Part shown: piece after piece, positions 36,397 through 46,604 of the stretch
How the letters are laid out: the number at the start of each line of letters is the position of its first letter
Numbering within the stretch: the first letter of the stretch is position 1
NCBI GenBank assembly: GCA_965221405.1
Contig: CBDCSE010000002.1
Location: forward strand, 310,001-374,000
DNA from: JAPOUP01 sp965221405
Lineage (GTDB): Bacteria; Pseudomonadota; Alphaproteobacteria; Rhodobacterales; Rhodobacteraceae
Direction of reading: 5' to 3'
Length of the DNA: 64,000 bases
Notes under the pieces: generated by a model
The model's database searches: none
What the model saw: only the letters and a program-made list of their open reading frames with translations
Told to the model about the DNA's origin: nothing
Program-made: the position numbers and the translations under genes

Positions 36397-38374
36397 CAAG
36401 GCGGATTTTTTCTTCCTGATCCTGAGAGGCGGCGTTGACGGGGCATCCGGGGGGCGGTGCGCCGAATCGGGTGCCGCGGCGGGATTTTCCGGCTCCGGAC
36501 GGCCATGCGCGTGATCGCGGGCATGCCGATTGGCCCGCCCGGCGCCGCCGGGCGGGTTCCGCCGGCCTGATCCGGAGCGGCCGGGCGGGGCTACGCGGTG
36601 GACTTCGCGCGTGGCTGCGTGTTCCGGACGGGCCTTAGCCAGCCGGGCACGGGGCGGGGGTTCCGGTTCAGGTTCCTGACCGTCGGCGCGACCGGCCTGC
36701 CGCGCCCGGGGATGGGGCCGATCGCCGGTCTCCGCGGGCGGCCGGGTTCTCCGGGCCGTGTCCGCCGCCGACCCTGCACCTGTCCCCGTTCCACGTCGCC
36801 TGATCGTCCAGAATCCTGTGCACGCGATTCCCGCATGACCAGTGCGCGCGGTTGAAGGCAGGAAGCGCCTCGGCGTCGGCGGTCTCCCGCGTGTGGCCCG
36901 TGATGCCGTGGACGGTCTCCACGCTGGGCTTGCCAAGCGTCGCGGGCTTTCCGTTCCGCGCGCGGCGGTATTCCCGGACGGTCCGCCTGACCATGAGGAC
37001 CTGCCCGGCCCACGGGAAGGGGATCCCGGCCACCGGATCCGTGGAGACCCGGATCCCGCGCCGCCCGGTCCGCCCGTGCCCCGGCCGCGGCGGGCGGGTC
37101 GCGAAGTCCGCCGGTCCCGGGGACCGCGGGGCGAAGCGGGCCCTGGTCTCCCCGGGCGGGTTCTTCCGGTTGCCCCTGGCGAGGAGCATGAAGCGGGCGC
37201 CCCGGCCATGCGGGCAGGCGGGGATTCCGGTCCGGGCGGGAAGGGCGCCGGCGGTGACGGTGCGTCCGGCGATGTCCGGGACCAGGTCCATGGCCGGGAT
37301 GGGGACGCCGGTCCCGCTGGCTGCCCTCTCCCCGTCGCCGTCGGCGGTCAGGACGGTTTTTCTGGGCCAGCGGGGCGGAGGCGCCATGGGTGCCGGCTCC
37401 GGGCGCATGCGTCTGGCGTCCCCCGCCGCCGACCGCGCCGCGGACCGTCCTGGCGTCGGCGGCGATGCCCGCGCCCTGGTCCCAGCCATGCCCGCGGCGG
37501 AAGCGGGCCGTGGCCCGGGCAGGCCGGTCGGGCTCGACCTCGGTCATGATGCTGCGGAGGCGGCAGACGCCCGGCCTTCGGCGCGCGCCGCCGGTCCTGC
37601 GGCACCTGAAGCGGGCCGGCATCGCCGGGCCGGGCCCTGGATCCATTCGTGGACCGACTGCCATCCCGTCGCCCCGCAGGGCGTGGCGGCCGTGCAGGGC
37701 GCCAGCAGGGACCCGATGCGGTGGCGGAGCCCGCCGGCCCCGCGGGGGCCGTCCACGGCGCCCTTGAGGCAGGCCAGGGTTCCGGACGCCCCGGCCACGT
37801 TCATCCTCCTCATCCTCCCGGCTCCATGCAGCTGGCGCTCCGCCGCCAGCCCGGGGGCGCGGAGCAGGCTCCGGGCGCCGCCGCCGGGCGGCAGCGGCAG
37901 GACCCGCTTCGGGGCCGGTCCGGCGACGTGTCCGTCGCGGCGGCGGCGATGGCCCCCGGTCCCGCCGACGGGCGTCCGGTTCGCGGCGCGGCAGGCCGTC
38001 CCGTGCAGGCGGTCCGGATCCACGGACGTCTCCGGGAGCGGCGGCGGATGATGATGGCGCGCGCGCCGCACCGGGCGCCGCCGCCGGGAAGGCGGCCAGC
38101 GCCGGCCATGCGCCGCCGCCGCCATCGGCCGCGTACCGGACGGTCCCGCCGATCCTGGACGGCGCGCCGGGACAGTGGTGCCCCTCCATGAGCGCGCGGA
38201 AGCGCGCCTCCCCGTCCCGCGCCACCGGCGTCACGGCCAGCCCCGGAAGATCCGTTGCGGCCCCGGTCCGCTTTCGGTCAGGCGCCTTCATGGACGACCT
38301 GAGCGGGGCTGTCCACCCGGTTCAGGAAAAACCCCGCAGGAATGGCCGATCACTCAAAGAAAAAATCCGCCCTG
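36397..38374 (-). mobile_element. ISAs1-family element
   Basis: The ends are inverted repeats: CAAGGCGGATTTTTTCTT at 36397-36414 and the complement of CAGGGCGGATTTTTTCTT at 38357-38374. They are followed by GATC near both inner sides. This is the terminal sequence style of ISAs1 elements. The element is 1978 bp, longer than the usual 1.2-1.4 kb, because its gene includes an additional N-terminal domain. I saw no matching direct repeats outside the ends. Confidence 0.8.
36591..38291 (-). pseudogene. ISAs1-family transposase with N-terminal DruA-like (DUF4338) domain, decayed
   Basis: The N-terminal part (ATG 38291) reads EARFRALMEGHHCPGAPSRI, GGTVRYAADGGGG and, in another frame, TSVDPDRLHGTACRAANRTP, a DUF4338/DruA-like domain. 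Then comes the ISAs1 N-terminal helix block ACLKGAVDGPRGAGGLRHRI, GSLLAPCTAATPCGATGWQS. The DDE core follows in a third frame: MDLVPDIAGRTVTAGALPAR, RFMLLARGNRKNPPGETRAR, ETVHGITGHTRETADAEALP, FNRAHWSCGNRVHRILDDQA, TWNGDRCRVGGGHGPENPAA, where the expected catalytic Glu of CENRVHH reads Gly. Several frameshifts make it dead. A 566-codon single frame across the region is an artefact of GC richness. Confidence 0.78.
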
Positions 38375-38558
38375 GGCTGTGCTCGGATACAGATTTCCCA
38401 CCCTGTTCCTGACCACGAAAGTCCAGGCATCAAGAGGCGGAGAACACTGACGCCTACGGCCGTCACGGCATCACAGCGCAACAAAACCGATTCCAGCTTC
38501 CACTCGCGGCTCCACTCCGTTAGACATCGCGCGGACCCGAACCACGAAACGAGAAACC

Positions 38559-41500
38559 ATGCTGAAGGAAAAAACCTTCAACGCCAAAGAGGCGGAGCCG
38601 AGAATATATCGCGCCTGGGAAAATGCGGGCGCGTTCAAGGCCGGTGCGAACGCGTCCCGAGGTGAAACTTTCTGTGTCATGATCCCGCCACCGAACGTCA
38701 CCGGCGACCTGCATATGGGTCACGCCTTCAACAACACGCTGCAGGATATCCTGGTGCGCTGGCACAGAATGCGCGGTTTCGACACGCTATGGCAGCCCGG
38801 AACCGATCATGCGGGCATAGCGACGCAGATGGTTGTCGAACGCGAACTGGCGGAAGAAGGCTCTACCAGCCGAAACGAACTCGGCCGCGAGAAGTTCATC
38901 GAAAGGGTCTGGCAGCAGAAAACCAGGTCCCGGGGCAACATCATCGGCCAGCTTAAACGCCTCGGAGCGTCCTGTGACTGGAGCCGCGAGGCCTTTACCA
39001 TGGGCGGCGCCCCAGGCGACCCGGACGCGGATTCCGGTGCCCCGAATTTCCACGATGCGGTCATCCAGGTATTCGTGGACCTTTACCACAAGGATCTCAT
39101 CTACAGAGGCAAGCGACTGGTGAATTGGGATCCACACTTCGAGACGGCCATCTCGGATCTGGAGGTCGAAAACGTCGAGACGCCCGGTCAGATGTGGCAT
39201 TTCAGATATCCACTCGCGGATGGTGAGACATATCCTTACGTCGAGAAAGACGCCGAGGGAAACATTGTGCTCGAAGAGCGGCGCGACTACATCTCCATAG
39301 CGACCACCCGACCGGAAACGATGCTGGGCGACGGGGCCGTCGCGGTACATCCGTCCGACGGGCGTTACGCGCCGATTGTCGGTAAACTCTGTGAAATACC
39401 CTTAGGGCCAAAGGGTCACCGTCGTCTGATTCCAATTATCGCGGATGAATATCCGGACCCCGCCTTCGGCTCCGGTGCGGTCAAGATTACCGGTGCCCAC
39501 GACTTCAACGACTATGCCGTCGCCAAACGCGCCAACATTCCCTGCTACCGTCTGATGGATACCAGAGCGCGTATGCGTGACGATGGCGCCCCCTACTCCG
39601 ATGCGGCGGCGTTGGCACTCTCGGTCGCGAAGGGCGAGCGCGCACTGACCGAGGCGGAGACGGACAGGGTCAATCTCGTACCCGATGACCTGCGTGGCCT
39701 CGATCGGTATGAAGCCCGTGCAAAGGTTATCCAGAAGATCACCGATGAAGGTCTGGCCGTGACTGTGCCGGACGGAAACGGCAATTCCGTTCCTATGGTC
39801 GAGAACAAACAGATCATGCTGCCGATGGGTGACAGGTCGAAAACGGTCGTCGAACCCATGTTAACCGATCAATGGTTCGTCGACGCGAACCGGATAGTCG
39901 GCCCCGCCATCGAGGCTGTCCGGGCCGGGGAAACGGCGATCCTGCCTGAGGCGGACAGGAGAGTATATTTCCACTGGCTGGAAAACATCGAGCCTTGGTG
40001 CATTTCGCGTCAACTGTGGTGGGGTCATCGAATTCCGGTCTGGTATGGCTTCGGACTTTCGGACGGAAGCCTTCTGCACGATACGGGGGGCGCCGCGCCC
40101 GAACCACCTGATCGCGAGGCGCTGTCACGACAGCTTTCGGAACGGGCCCCGCTCGAAGGTGGCGAGCGCCGCTGCGCGGCCGGTTTCGACATCGTCACAG
40201 AGCAGTTCCGCACCGCGCTTGAAGCGCTTTCCACACCCCTGAGACACGCACGCGTCGTCGAGGTCGCCGACCGGGACGAGGCCATCAGCGCCATCGCGGC
40301 CGGTCTCACTGACTACCGTACCAGCGGGGATCCAGCCAAACTCGTCTATCCGGTCTGGAGGGATCCGGACGTTCTCGACACGTGGTTCTCCTCGGGTCTG
40401 TGGCCGCTGGGAACACTGGGTTGGCCCGGGGATACGGACGCGCTGCGGAAATACTTCCCGACCAGCGTCCTGGTGACGGGCTTCGACATCATCTTCTTCT
40501 GGGTCGCCCGCATGATGATGATGCAGTTTGCCGTCGCGGGCCGGAAACCGTTCCATACAGTCTATGTCCATGCGCTCGTGCGCGACGAAAACGGCAAGAA
40601 AATGTCAAAGTCGCTCGGCAATGTCCTGGATCCGCTGGATCTCATCGATGACTATGGCGCCGACGCGGTGCGGTTCACTCTGGCCGCCATGGCCGCCATG
40701 GGCCGCGATCTGAGACTCTCGACCAAGAGGATAGCCGGCTACAGGAATTTCGGCACCAAACTCTGGAACGCGGTTCGTTTCGCCGAAATGAACGGAGCCT
40801 TCGACAAAACAGCCATTGATTTTCGCAGCAATGCGATCCCCGAACCGAACGTGGCCGCCCATATCGGCTTCCGGCCCCCGGAACGGCACCGTGGCGACAG
40901 GGATACCGGCATCGACACCCTTTCCGACCAGGAGAGTGAAAGCCTTGGTCGCTTCTTTCAGAAACTCCATCCAGCCGACAGGTGGATCGTCGGAGAAACC
41001 GCAAAGGCTCGGGAGGAGATTGACCAGGCACTCACTGGTTTCAGGTTCAACGACGCCGCCAACGCGATCCACGCCTTCGTCTGGGGCAAGGTCTGCGACT
41101 GGTATGTGGAGTTTTCCAAGCCGCTTCTCAACAGCGGACATGCGGCGACTGCCCTTAGAACCCGCGCCGTCATGGGCTGGGTCATGGATCAGTGCCTGAT
41201 CCTGCTGCATCCGATCATGCCATTCATTACCGAAGAGCTCTGGCAGGCCACAGCCGATCGGGAAAAGGCGCTGATCCACGCCGACTGGCCCTCATACAAC
41301 GCATCCATACTCGTCGATGACGTCGCGGACCGTGAGATGAACTGGGTAATAGCGCTGATCGAAGCCATCCGCTCCGCCCGAGCGCAGATGCACGTCCCCG
41401 CCGGTCTACACGTTCCCATGATTCAACTTGAACTGGACCAGGCCGGACGAACGGCGTGGACCAATAACGAGACCCTGATAAAGCGGCTGGCGCGTATTGA

Positions 41501-41801
41501 TTCCATGTGGGAGGCGGACGAAAGTCCCAAGGGATCGATCACGATCACGGTCGAGGGAGGCACTTTCTGCCTCCCGCTGTCCGATATCATCGACGTAGCC
41601 GCCGAAAAGGAACGGCTGGAAAGGTCACTTTCCAAGCTTCAAATGGAACTGGCGGGGCTGAAGGGACGGCTATCGAACAAAAACTTCCTCAATTCGGCTC
41701 CGGCAGACGTGATCGACAATACCCGCCAGACCGCGACCCTGAAAGAAGAGGAGACGGCGACCCTAAAAGACGCCCTCAAGCGTATGTCGGCAATCACGTG
41801 A
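38559..41801 (+). CDS. valS: Valyl-tRNA synthetase
   Basis: A class I aminoacyl-tRNA synthetase, 1080 residues, charging tRNA-Val. The HIGH signature is DLHMGHAFN (about 53-56) and the KMSKS loop is GKKMSKSLGN (about 680). The editing domain has ISIATTRPETMLGDGAVAVH, the tRNA-binding domain WGKVCDWYVEFSKPLL, and the C-terminal coiled-coil arm EKERLERSLSKLQMELAGLK. The sequence is Rhodobacterales-like. It is longer than usual (about 950-1000) owing to an additional segment of roughly 60 residues after WYGFGLSDGS and before DVLDTWFSSGLW (about 505-610), and another near 770-795. It appears functional; both catalytic motifs and the reading frame are intact. Confidence 0.96.
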   Translation: MLKEKTFNAKEAEPRIYRAWENAGAFKAGANASRGETFCVMIPPPNVTGDLHMGHAFNNTLQDILVRWHRMRGFDTLWQPGTDHAGIATQMVVERELAEEGSTSRNELGREKFIERVWQQKTRSRGNIIGQLKRLGASCDWSREAFTMGGAPGDPDADSGAPNFHDAVIQVFVDLYHKDLIYRGKRLVNWDPHFETAISDLEVENVETPGQMWHFRYPLADGETYPYVEKDAEGNIVLEERRDYISIATTRPETMLGDGAVAVHPSDGRYAPIVGKLCEIPLGPKGHRRLIPIIADEYPDPAFGSGAVKITGAHDFNDYAVAKRANIPCYRLMDTRARMRDDGAPYSDAAALALSVAKGERALTEAETDRVNLVPDDLRGLDRYEARAKVIQKITDEGLAVTVPDGNGNSVPMVENKQIMLPMGDRSKTVVEPMLTDQWFVDANRIVGPAIEAVRAGETAILPEADRRVYFHWLENIEPWCISRQLWWGHRIPVWYGFGLSDGSLLHDTGGAAPEPPDREALSRQLSERAPLEGGERRCAAGFDIVTEQFRTALEALSTPLRHARVVEVADRDEAISAIAAGLTDYRTSGDPAKLVYPVWRDPDVLDTWFSSGLWPLGTLGWPGDTDALRKYFPTSVLVTGFDIIFFWVARMMMMQFAVAGRKPFHTVYVHALVRDENGKKMSKSLGNVLDPLDLIDDYGADAVRFTLAAMAAMGRDLRLSTKRIAGYRNFGTKLWNAVRFAEMNGAFDKTAIDFRSNAIPEPNVAAHIGFRPPERHRGDRDTGIDTLSDQESESLGRFFQKLHPADRWIVGETAKAREEIDQALTGFRFNDAANAIHAFVWGKVCDWYVEFSKPLLNSGHAATALRTRAVMGWVMDQCLILLHPIMPFITEELWQATADREKALIHADWPSYNASILVDDVADREMNWVIALIEAIRSARAQMHVPAGLHVPMIQLELDQAGRTAWTNNETLIKRLARIDSMWEADESPKGSITITVEGGTFCLPLSDIIDVAAEKERLERSLSKLQMELAGLKGRLSNKNFLNSAPADVIDNTRQTATLKEEETATLKDALKRMSAIT

Positions 41802-41919
41802 CCTTGGATCGTCCTGGCGCATGACCACGCGGCCTTCAGCAGCGGGAGCCTGATCACTTCCGATGGATCAGGTAGTGACGGAAGACGGACAAACCTCAGC
41901 CGCCGGAGACCTCCACCTG

Positions 41920-43125
41920 TCAGCGCCCACGCCCTTCGGCGCAGATCCTCGCGGACGCCGCAAGCGCATCCCTGCCGTGAGGGATTTCCAATGCCGCGAG
42001 ACCGGCTTCGATGGCGCCGAGCAGGCCCAGAACCATATGCCCGTTCACGTGACCCATATGGCCAACACGGAAGAAACCCTGTCCCTCCGGATCGTCAGGC
42101 TCCGCCATTCCAAGCCCTATGCCGAGCGTCACCCCCAGAGTCTCGGCCAGCCAGCCGCGCAGGCGCTTGCCGTCAGGCGCACCGACATGGGCGCTCGTCA
42201 CCGCACAGGATCTTTTCTCGGGGCGGTCAATGTTCAGCGTCATCGGGCCGTCGGCCCCCCAGGCATCGAACGCCGCCCATATTGCCCGTGCGAGCCGCTC
42301 GTGCCGGGCCCACACGTTCTCGATGCCCTCATCGATGATCATGTCAAGAGCGGCCCTCAGGCCGAACAGGTGATGGGTCGGCGCGGTACCGCCGAAATAC
42401 TGGTAGAATTCGACTGGATTCGCCCGAGGCCTCCAGTCCCAATAGGCGGTTACGCAATCGGCCCTGTCCCGCGCACGATCCGCTCCGGGGCTGAAATAGA
42501 CGAATGCCAGGCCAGGCGGTGTCATCAACCCTTTCTGGCTGCCTGCGACCATGAGATCGACACCCCAGGCGTCCATTTCAAATCGATCACAGGCAAGAGA
42601 CGCGATGCAGTCCACCATCAGGATCGCGGGATGTTCGGCGCGGTCCAGCGCCGCCCGAACCGCGGCGACATCGTTCCGGACGCCCGTGGATGTGTCCGTA
42701 TGCACCATCAGAACCGACCTGAATGCCCGTTCCCTGTCAGCCGCCAACTCCGCATCGAGCCTTGCCACATCAATATCCGACGACCTGCCGAAATCGACGA
42801 TGTGACATTCAACGCCAATCCGCCGGGCCATCTCCGCCCAGCCGAAACCGAAATGCCCGGTCGCGAGCACCAGCACACGGTCTCCGCGCGAATGGGTATT
42901 GGCAATCGCCGCCTCCCATGCACCATGCCCATTGGCGATGTATATAGCCAGATCATATCTGGTACGGCCAACGGTTCTGAGGTCGCGAACCAGACTTTCA
43001 GTCAGTTCGACAAGCTCACTTCCATATATGTTGGGTGCCGACCGGTGCATTGCCTGAAGAACCCTGTCGGGAATGACCGAAGGTCCGGGAATGGCAAGAT
43101 AGTGGCGACCCTGTTCGAGGGGCAT
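41920..43125 (-). CDS. Serine/alanine-glyoxylate aminotransferase family enzyme
   Basis: A 401-residue PLP enzyme (class V fold). The start at 43125 follows GGGAGACAGTCGA and gives MPLEQGRHYLAIPGPSVIPD, the usual N-terminus. YIANGHGAWEAAIANTHSRG, LMVHTDTSTGVRNDVAAVRA, DCIASLACDRFEMDAWGVDL and the PLP-lysine site VAGSQKGLMTPPGLAFVY (Lys about residue 197) are present, with RVGHMGHVNGHMVLGLLGAI at the C-terminus. It transaminates glyoxylate with serine or alanine to give glycine; in alphaproteobacteria it also serves the serine cycle. It is convergent with valS and divergent from the exporter gene. Confidence 0.9.
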   Translation of the reverse strand: MPLEQGRHYLAIPGPSVIPDRVLQAMHRSAPNIYGSELVELTESLVRDLRTVGRTRYDLAIYIANGHGAWEAAIANTHSRGDRVLVLATGHFGFGWAEMARRIGVECHIVDFGRSSDIDVARLDAELAADRERAFRSVLMVHTDTSTGVRNDVAAVRAALDRAEHPAILMVDCIASLACDRFEMDAWGVDLMVAGSQKGLMTPPGLAFVYFSPGADRARDRADCVTAYWDWRPRANPVEFYQYFGGTAPTHHLFGLRAALDMIIDEGIENVWARHERLARAIWAAFDAWGADGPMTLNIDRPEKRSCAVTSAHVGAPDGKRLRGWLAETLGVTLGIGLGMAEPDDPEGQGFFRVGHMGHVNGHMVLGLLGAIEAGLAALEIPHGRDALAASARICAEGRGR

Positions 43126-43521
43126 TCGACTGTCTCCCGATATTTGACACTTGATGCCGCGGCTCCAATCGCTCGGATACATTCCGCCACTCTTGCCACT
43201 TCCGCCCGACTCATGTAAACGGCGAATATCCTGAAGGTGGAGACAGCATATCCTGCGCACCCGGCCCATTACCCGTCAATTCGCGAAGCCACCCCGGAAC
43301 CGGACATGGAATACCGGCGCACCCGGATCATACCATCGAACCGGAATCTGGACGGAAACCTTCAGCCGGGCCGACACCACCGCTCGTCGGCCAGATATAG
43401 GATCGCGGTCCCACCCGGTAGCCCAAGGTCCGCGCATGTCATCGGTCGGTTACCCGGACAGTCAATCGGAGAGACTGTCAGGCCCTGCGTTGGGAACGAA
43501 GTCAGAGCGGTGAGCGACTCA

Positions 43522-45300
43522 ATGCTTCGGCACCTCAAATCACTGACTGCCCCGCAGGTGAGTTCCAGTGGCCCTTTCGGCTCCTGGCTCTGGCTCTGGA
43601 GAAACTATCTGCGGAAGCACGTCCGCCGCTTTTCCGCCGCCGTTCTGCTGCTCGCGGTCGAGGGCGCGACGCTCGGGTTTCTGAGCTGGATCGTAAAACC
43701 GATGTTTGACCAGGTGTTCGTCGCGGGTAACCGTGCGGCGGTCGGCTGGGTCGCCACCGCGGTACTCTGCATATTCGTGACCCGGGCCGCGGCCGGTTTG
43801 GGCAGCCGCGTGCTGATGACCACCGTAAGCCAGAGAGTCACTGCGGCCCTCAGGGCGGATGTCCTGAAGCACATGCTGAAACTTGACAGCGCGTTCTTCC
43901 ATCTGCGCTCGCCCGGGAAACTCAGCGAGCTGGTGCGTGGCGACACTGAGATTCTCTCTGGAATGCTACCCACACTTTTCTCGACGATAGGTCGGGACGT
44001 CGTTGCCCTGATCGCACTTTTCGCCGTGGCGATCTCCATCGACTGGATCTGGACGGCCATCGCCGTGGCCGCCGTCCCGACACTGCTATGGCCGGTCAAA
44101 CTCCTGCACCGGAAGGTAGCCAGACGAACCAGGCGAGCCCGGGGTGCGGCGGAAACGCTGGCGGAGCGGCTAAATGAGATTCTCCATGGTATCGACACGA
44201 TAAAGCTGAACAGCATCGAGGATCACCGTTCGAGGAGGTATTCCCGTGATCTCGATCTGTACGTAAAGGAGGAGGTGCAGTCGGAACTGGGCCGGGCCGG
44301 AATCCCCGCGATCACGGATATCGTGGCCGGAATCGGTTTCTTCGGCGTCCTGATCTACGGCGGTCTCCAGATCATTGGCGGCGAGAAGACGATCGGTGAG
44401 TTCATGTCGTTTTTCACCGCGATGGGCCTTGTTTTCGAACCGCTGAGGCGGGTGGGAAACGTTTCGGGTCAGTGGGTCACCGCGCATACATCCCTGACGC
44501 GGCTCCGCGAGGCATTCGACCAGCGGCCGACCATCACGGCACCCGCATACCCGGAAGCGCTCGCGGTGGCGCCGGAAACAGCCGATTTGATACTCGAAAA
44601 CGTTGAGTTCGCGTATGGCGACCAGCCGGTACTGCGCGGCACGACCTTCCGCGCAGAAGCTGGCAGGACAACCGCGCTGGTGGGAGTTTCGGGCGCAGGG
44701 AAAAGTACGGTTTTCAGGATACTCACCCGACTGTCCGATCCCGGGGCGGGACGGGTCACCATAGGTGATACGGACATCAGGCGGCTGGATCTTCCCGCCC
44801 TGCGCGGGCTTTTCTCCGTCGTGACCCAGGATGCGCACCTATTTGACGAATCGATCCGCGATAACATCGTGCTTGACCGCGACACTCCGCGGTTGGATGG
44901 AGTTATGGATGCCGCGCACGTCACTGAGTTCGTCGACAAAATGACCGATGGCGTCCACACGCGGGTTGGCACGCGCGGTTCGGAACTCTCGGGTGGACAG
45001 AGGCAACGGGTCGCCATTGCGCGCGCGCTTCATCGGGACACGCCGATCCTGCTCCTTGACGAAGCGACCTCCGCGCTGGACGCACAGTCTGAATCATTGA
45101 TCCAGGAAGCGCTCGATCGGTTGAGCGCCGGACGAACGACACTGGTGATCGCGCACCGACTTGCGACGATCCGCTCCGCTGACAAGATCATCGTGATGGA
45201 CGAGGGTCGGGTCGTTGACGAGGGTACCCATGAGGATTTGATCGGCCGCGACGGCATCTACGCCCACCTGTACTGGCTGCAGTTCGAAAAACGCGGGTGA
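43522..45300 (+). CDS. ABC exporter, MsbA-like (fused membrane and ATPase domains)
   Basis: A half-transporter of 592 residues, working as a homodimer. Six membrane helices occupy about residues 25-310 (for example AAVLLLAVEGATLGFLSWIV and VVALIALFAVAISIDWIWTA). The ATPase follows with Walker A GVSGAGKST (about 390), Q-loop VTQDAHLFDESI, signature LSGGQRQRVAIARAL and Walker B ILLLDEATSALD, then H-loop IAHRLATI. It resembles lipid A/lipid flippases (MsbA) and related exporters. The start is the ATG at 43522 after GGTGAG; an in-frame GTG at 43510 is possible. The glycosyltransferase downstream is convergent. Confidence 0.9.
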   Translation: MLRHLKSLTAPQVSSSGPFGSWLWLWRNYLRKHVRRFSAAVLLLAVEGATLGFLSWIVKPMFDQVFVAGNRAAVGWVATAVLCIFVTRAAAGLGSRVLMTTVSQRVTAALRADVLKHMLKLDSAFFHLRSPGKLSELVRGDTEILSGMLPTLFSTIGRDVVALIALFAVAISIDWIWTAIAVAAVPTLLWPVKLLHRKVARRTRRARGAAETLAERLNEILHGIDTIKLNSIEDHRSRRYSRDLDLYVKEEVQSELGRAGIPAITDIVAGIGFFGVLIYGGLQIIGGEKTIGEFMSFFTAMGLVFEPLRRVGNVSGQWVTAHTSLTRLREAFDQRPTITAPAYPEALAVAPETADLILENVEFAYGDQPVLRGTTFRAEAGRTTALVGVSGAGKSTVFRILTRLSDPGAGRVTIGDTDIRRLDLPALRGLFSVVTQDAHLFDESIRDNIVLDRDTPRLDGVMDAAHVTEFVDKMTDGVHTRVGTRGSELSGGQRQRVAIARALHRDTPILLLDEATSALDAQSESLIQEALDRLSAGRTTLVIAHRLATIRSADKIIVMDEGRVVDEGTHEDLIGRDGIYAHLYWLQFEKRG

Positions 45301-45348
45301 GCGGTGCGAGGAACCGGCGGCTGGGAGCTGCGGGGCGCCGGGATCCGC

Positions 45349-46032
45349 CTATCCCGTATATCTGCGCAGGAGCCGTTCAGGATCCGCTCCCAGCAGGAAC
45401 CGTATCAATATGCCGAGATTGCGCGCTCCCTGCCGGAACCATCCCCGCCGATGGTAACGCAGGGCACTTGTCCACGCCTTAGCGGGCAGCGCCCGGAAAC
45501 GCCCGCGGAGCGCACGGGCCATAGCCACATCCTCCATGAGCGGGATATCCGGGTAACCACCCGTTTCCCGATACAGAGCCCGCGAAATCAGCAGTCCTTG
45601 ATCACCGTAGGGAAGGCCAAATATCTTTGATCGGAGATTGGCCCAGGCCGCGACGGCTCCCGGCGCAATACCTTCCGAGCGAAAGGCGAGCCGGAAATAT
45701 CCCGCCAATTCCGGACAATCGCGAAGATGCGTTGTCACGGCATCCGGCCAGTGATCGTCCAACCAGGTATCGGCGTGCATGAACAGTATCCAATCGCCTC
45801 CAGCAGCGGCGGCTCCCCGGGCGAGCTGTCCGCCCCGCCCCGCTTTCCCCGACACTACCGACGCTCCGGCTGAATCAGCCAATGATCGGGTACCGTCCTC
45901 CGACCCACCGTCGCTCACCACAAGCTCACGCACCAGTCCTGCGCGCAAACCCGCACCAAGTGACGCGAGAAGCCCCGGCAAATCCTCCGCCGAGTTCAGG
46001 GTCGGGATGACAATCGACACCGGCGCACGCAT
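45349..46032 (-). CDS. Glycosyltransferase family 2 (TIGR04283 type)
   Basis: A 227-residue GT-A fold enzyme. The N-terminus APVSIVIPTLNSAEDL, nucleotide-binding VVSDGGSEDGTRSLAD, and metal-binding acidic motif FMHADTWLD (about residue 87) are intact. YGDQGLLISRALYRETGGYP and PLMEDVAMARALRGRFR match the TIGR04283 subfamily, some members of which build arsenosugars in cyanobacteria. The ATG at 46032 follows AAGGGCAAGG. No lipid or sugar pathway genes stand next to it apart from the MsbA-like exporter on the opposite strand, so the acceptor is unknown. Confidence 0.85.
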   Translation of the reverse strand: MRAPVSIVIPTLNSAEDLPGLLASLGAGLRAGLVRELVVSDGGSEDGTRSLADSAGASVVSGKAGRGGQLARGAAAAGGDWILFMHADTWLDDHWPDAVTTHLRDCPELAGYFRLAFRSEGIAPGAVAAWANLRSKIFGLPYGDQGLLISRALYRETGGYPDIPLMEDVAMARALRGRFRALPAKAWTSALRYHRRGWFRQGARNLGILIRFLLGADPERLLRRYTG

Positions 46033-46604
46033 TCCTTGCCCTTTGATCAACAATTGCTCCTGAAAGCTCAATACTCGCCAGAATATCGCACCACACAAGG
46101 TTTTTCCGCCCCGTAACTGAGTATGGGACCGCTTTTGGCGATCCGGTGCGCTCCACGCGAACCCAAATCCCCAACCCGACGCCCCCGTATCAGCTACGGC
46201 ATGGACAGATCCAGCGACTGGCGAAATCGCACCGACATCTCCTGACTGAAAAATGCATAAGAGTGATCCAACTTACCGTCACATCCGTCGCCCACGCATG
46301 GACCGAAACTGACCGCAACCCTCGAAGAGAATACGCCGCCATACCGAGATGTGTGATCCGTGGTGTCAAAGTGGAACCCGGTGGATCATAAATCCGGATC
46401 CCGGGACCGAATTCGCGCATACTTAAGCGCGGGCATGACAGGATCCGCGCACCGGCCGCGCCGATACGCATAGGAGACCAGGCGTATCGGTCATACCTCG
46501 GTGACGACCCGGATTGATGGCGGGACACAACTGTCCCGAACTTCCCCTTTTGATCGCACCCCCGCGCATTATATTACCCCTGCCGATCGGAAAGGACACG
46601 AAAG
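46033..46604. other. Gene-free region of about 570 bases
   Basis: Lies between the divergent glycosyltransferase and ygfZ genes. A dyad GATACGC...GCGTATC occurs around 46463-46488. No open frame has both a ribosome site and recognisable content, so I leave it unannotated; it is long for a promoter region and probably contains a decayed gene. Confidence 0.4.

Noticed and set aside
36591..38291. 566-codon single frame taken as an intact protein
   Set aside because: Conserved ISAs1 blocks are found in three different frames across this region, so the long frame is an artefact even though its two ends coincide with real coding ends.
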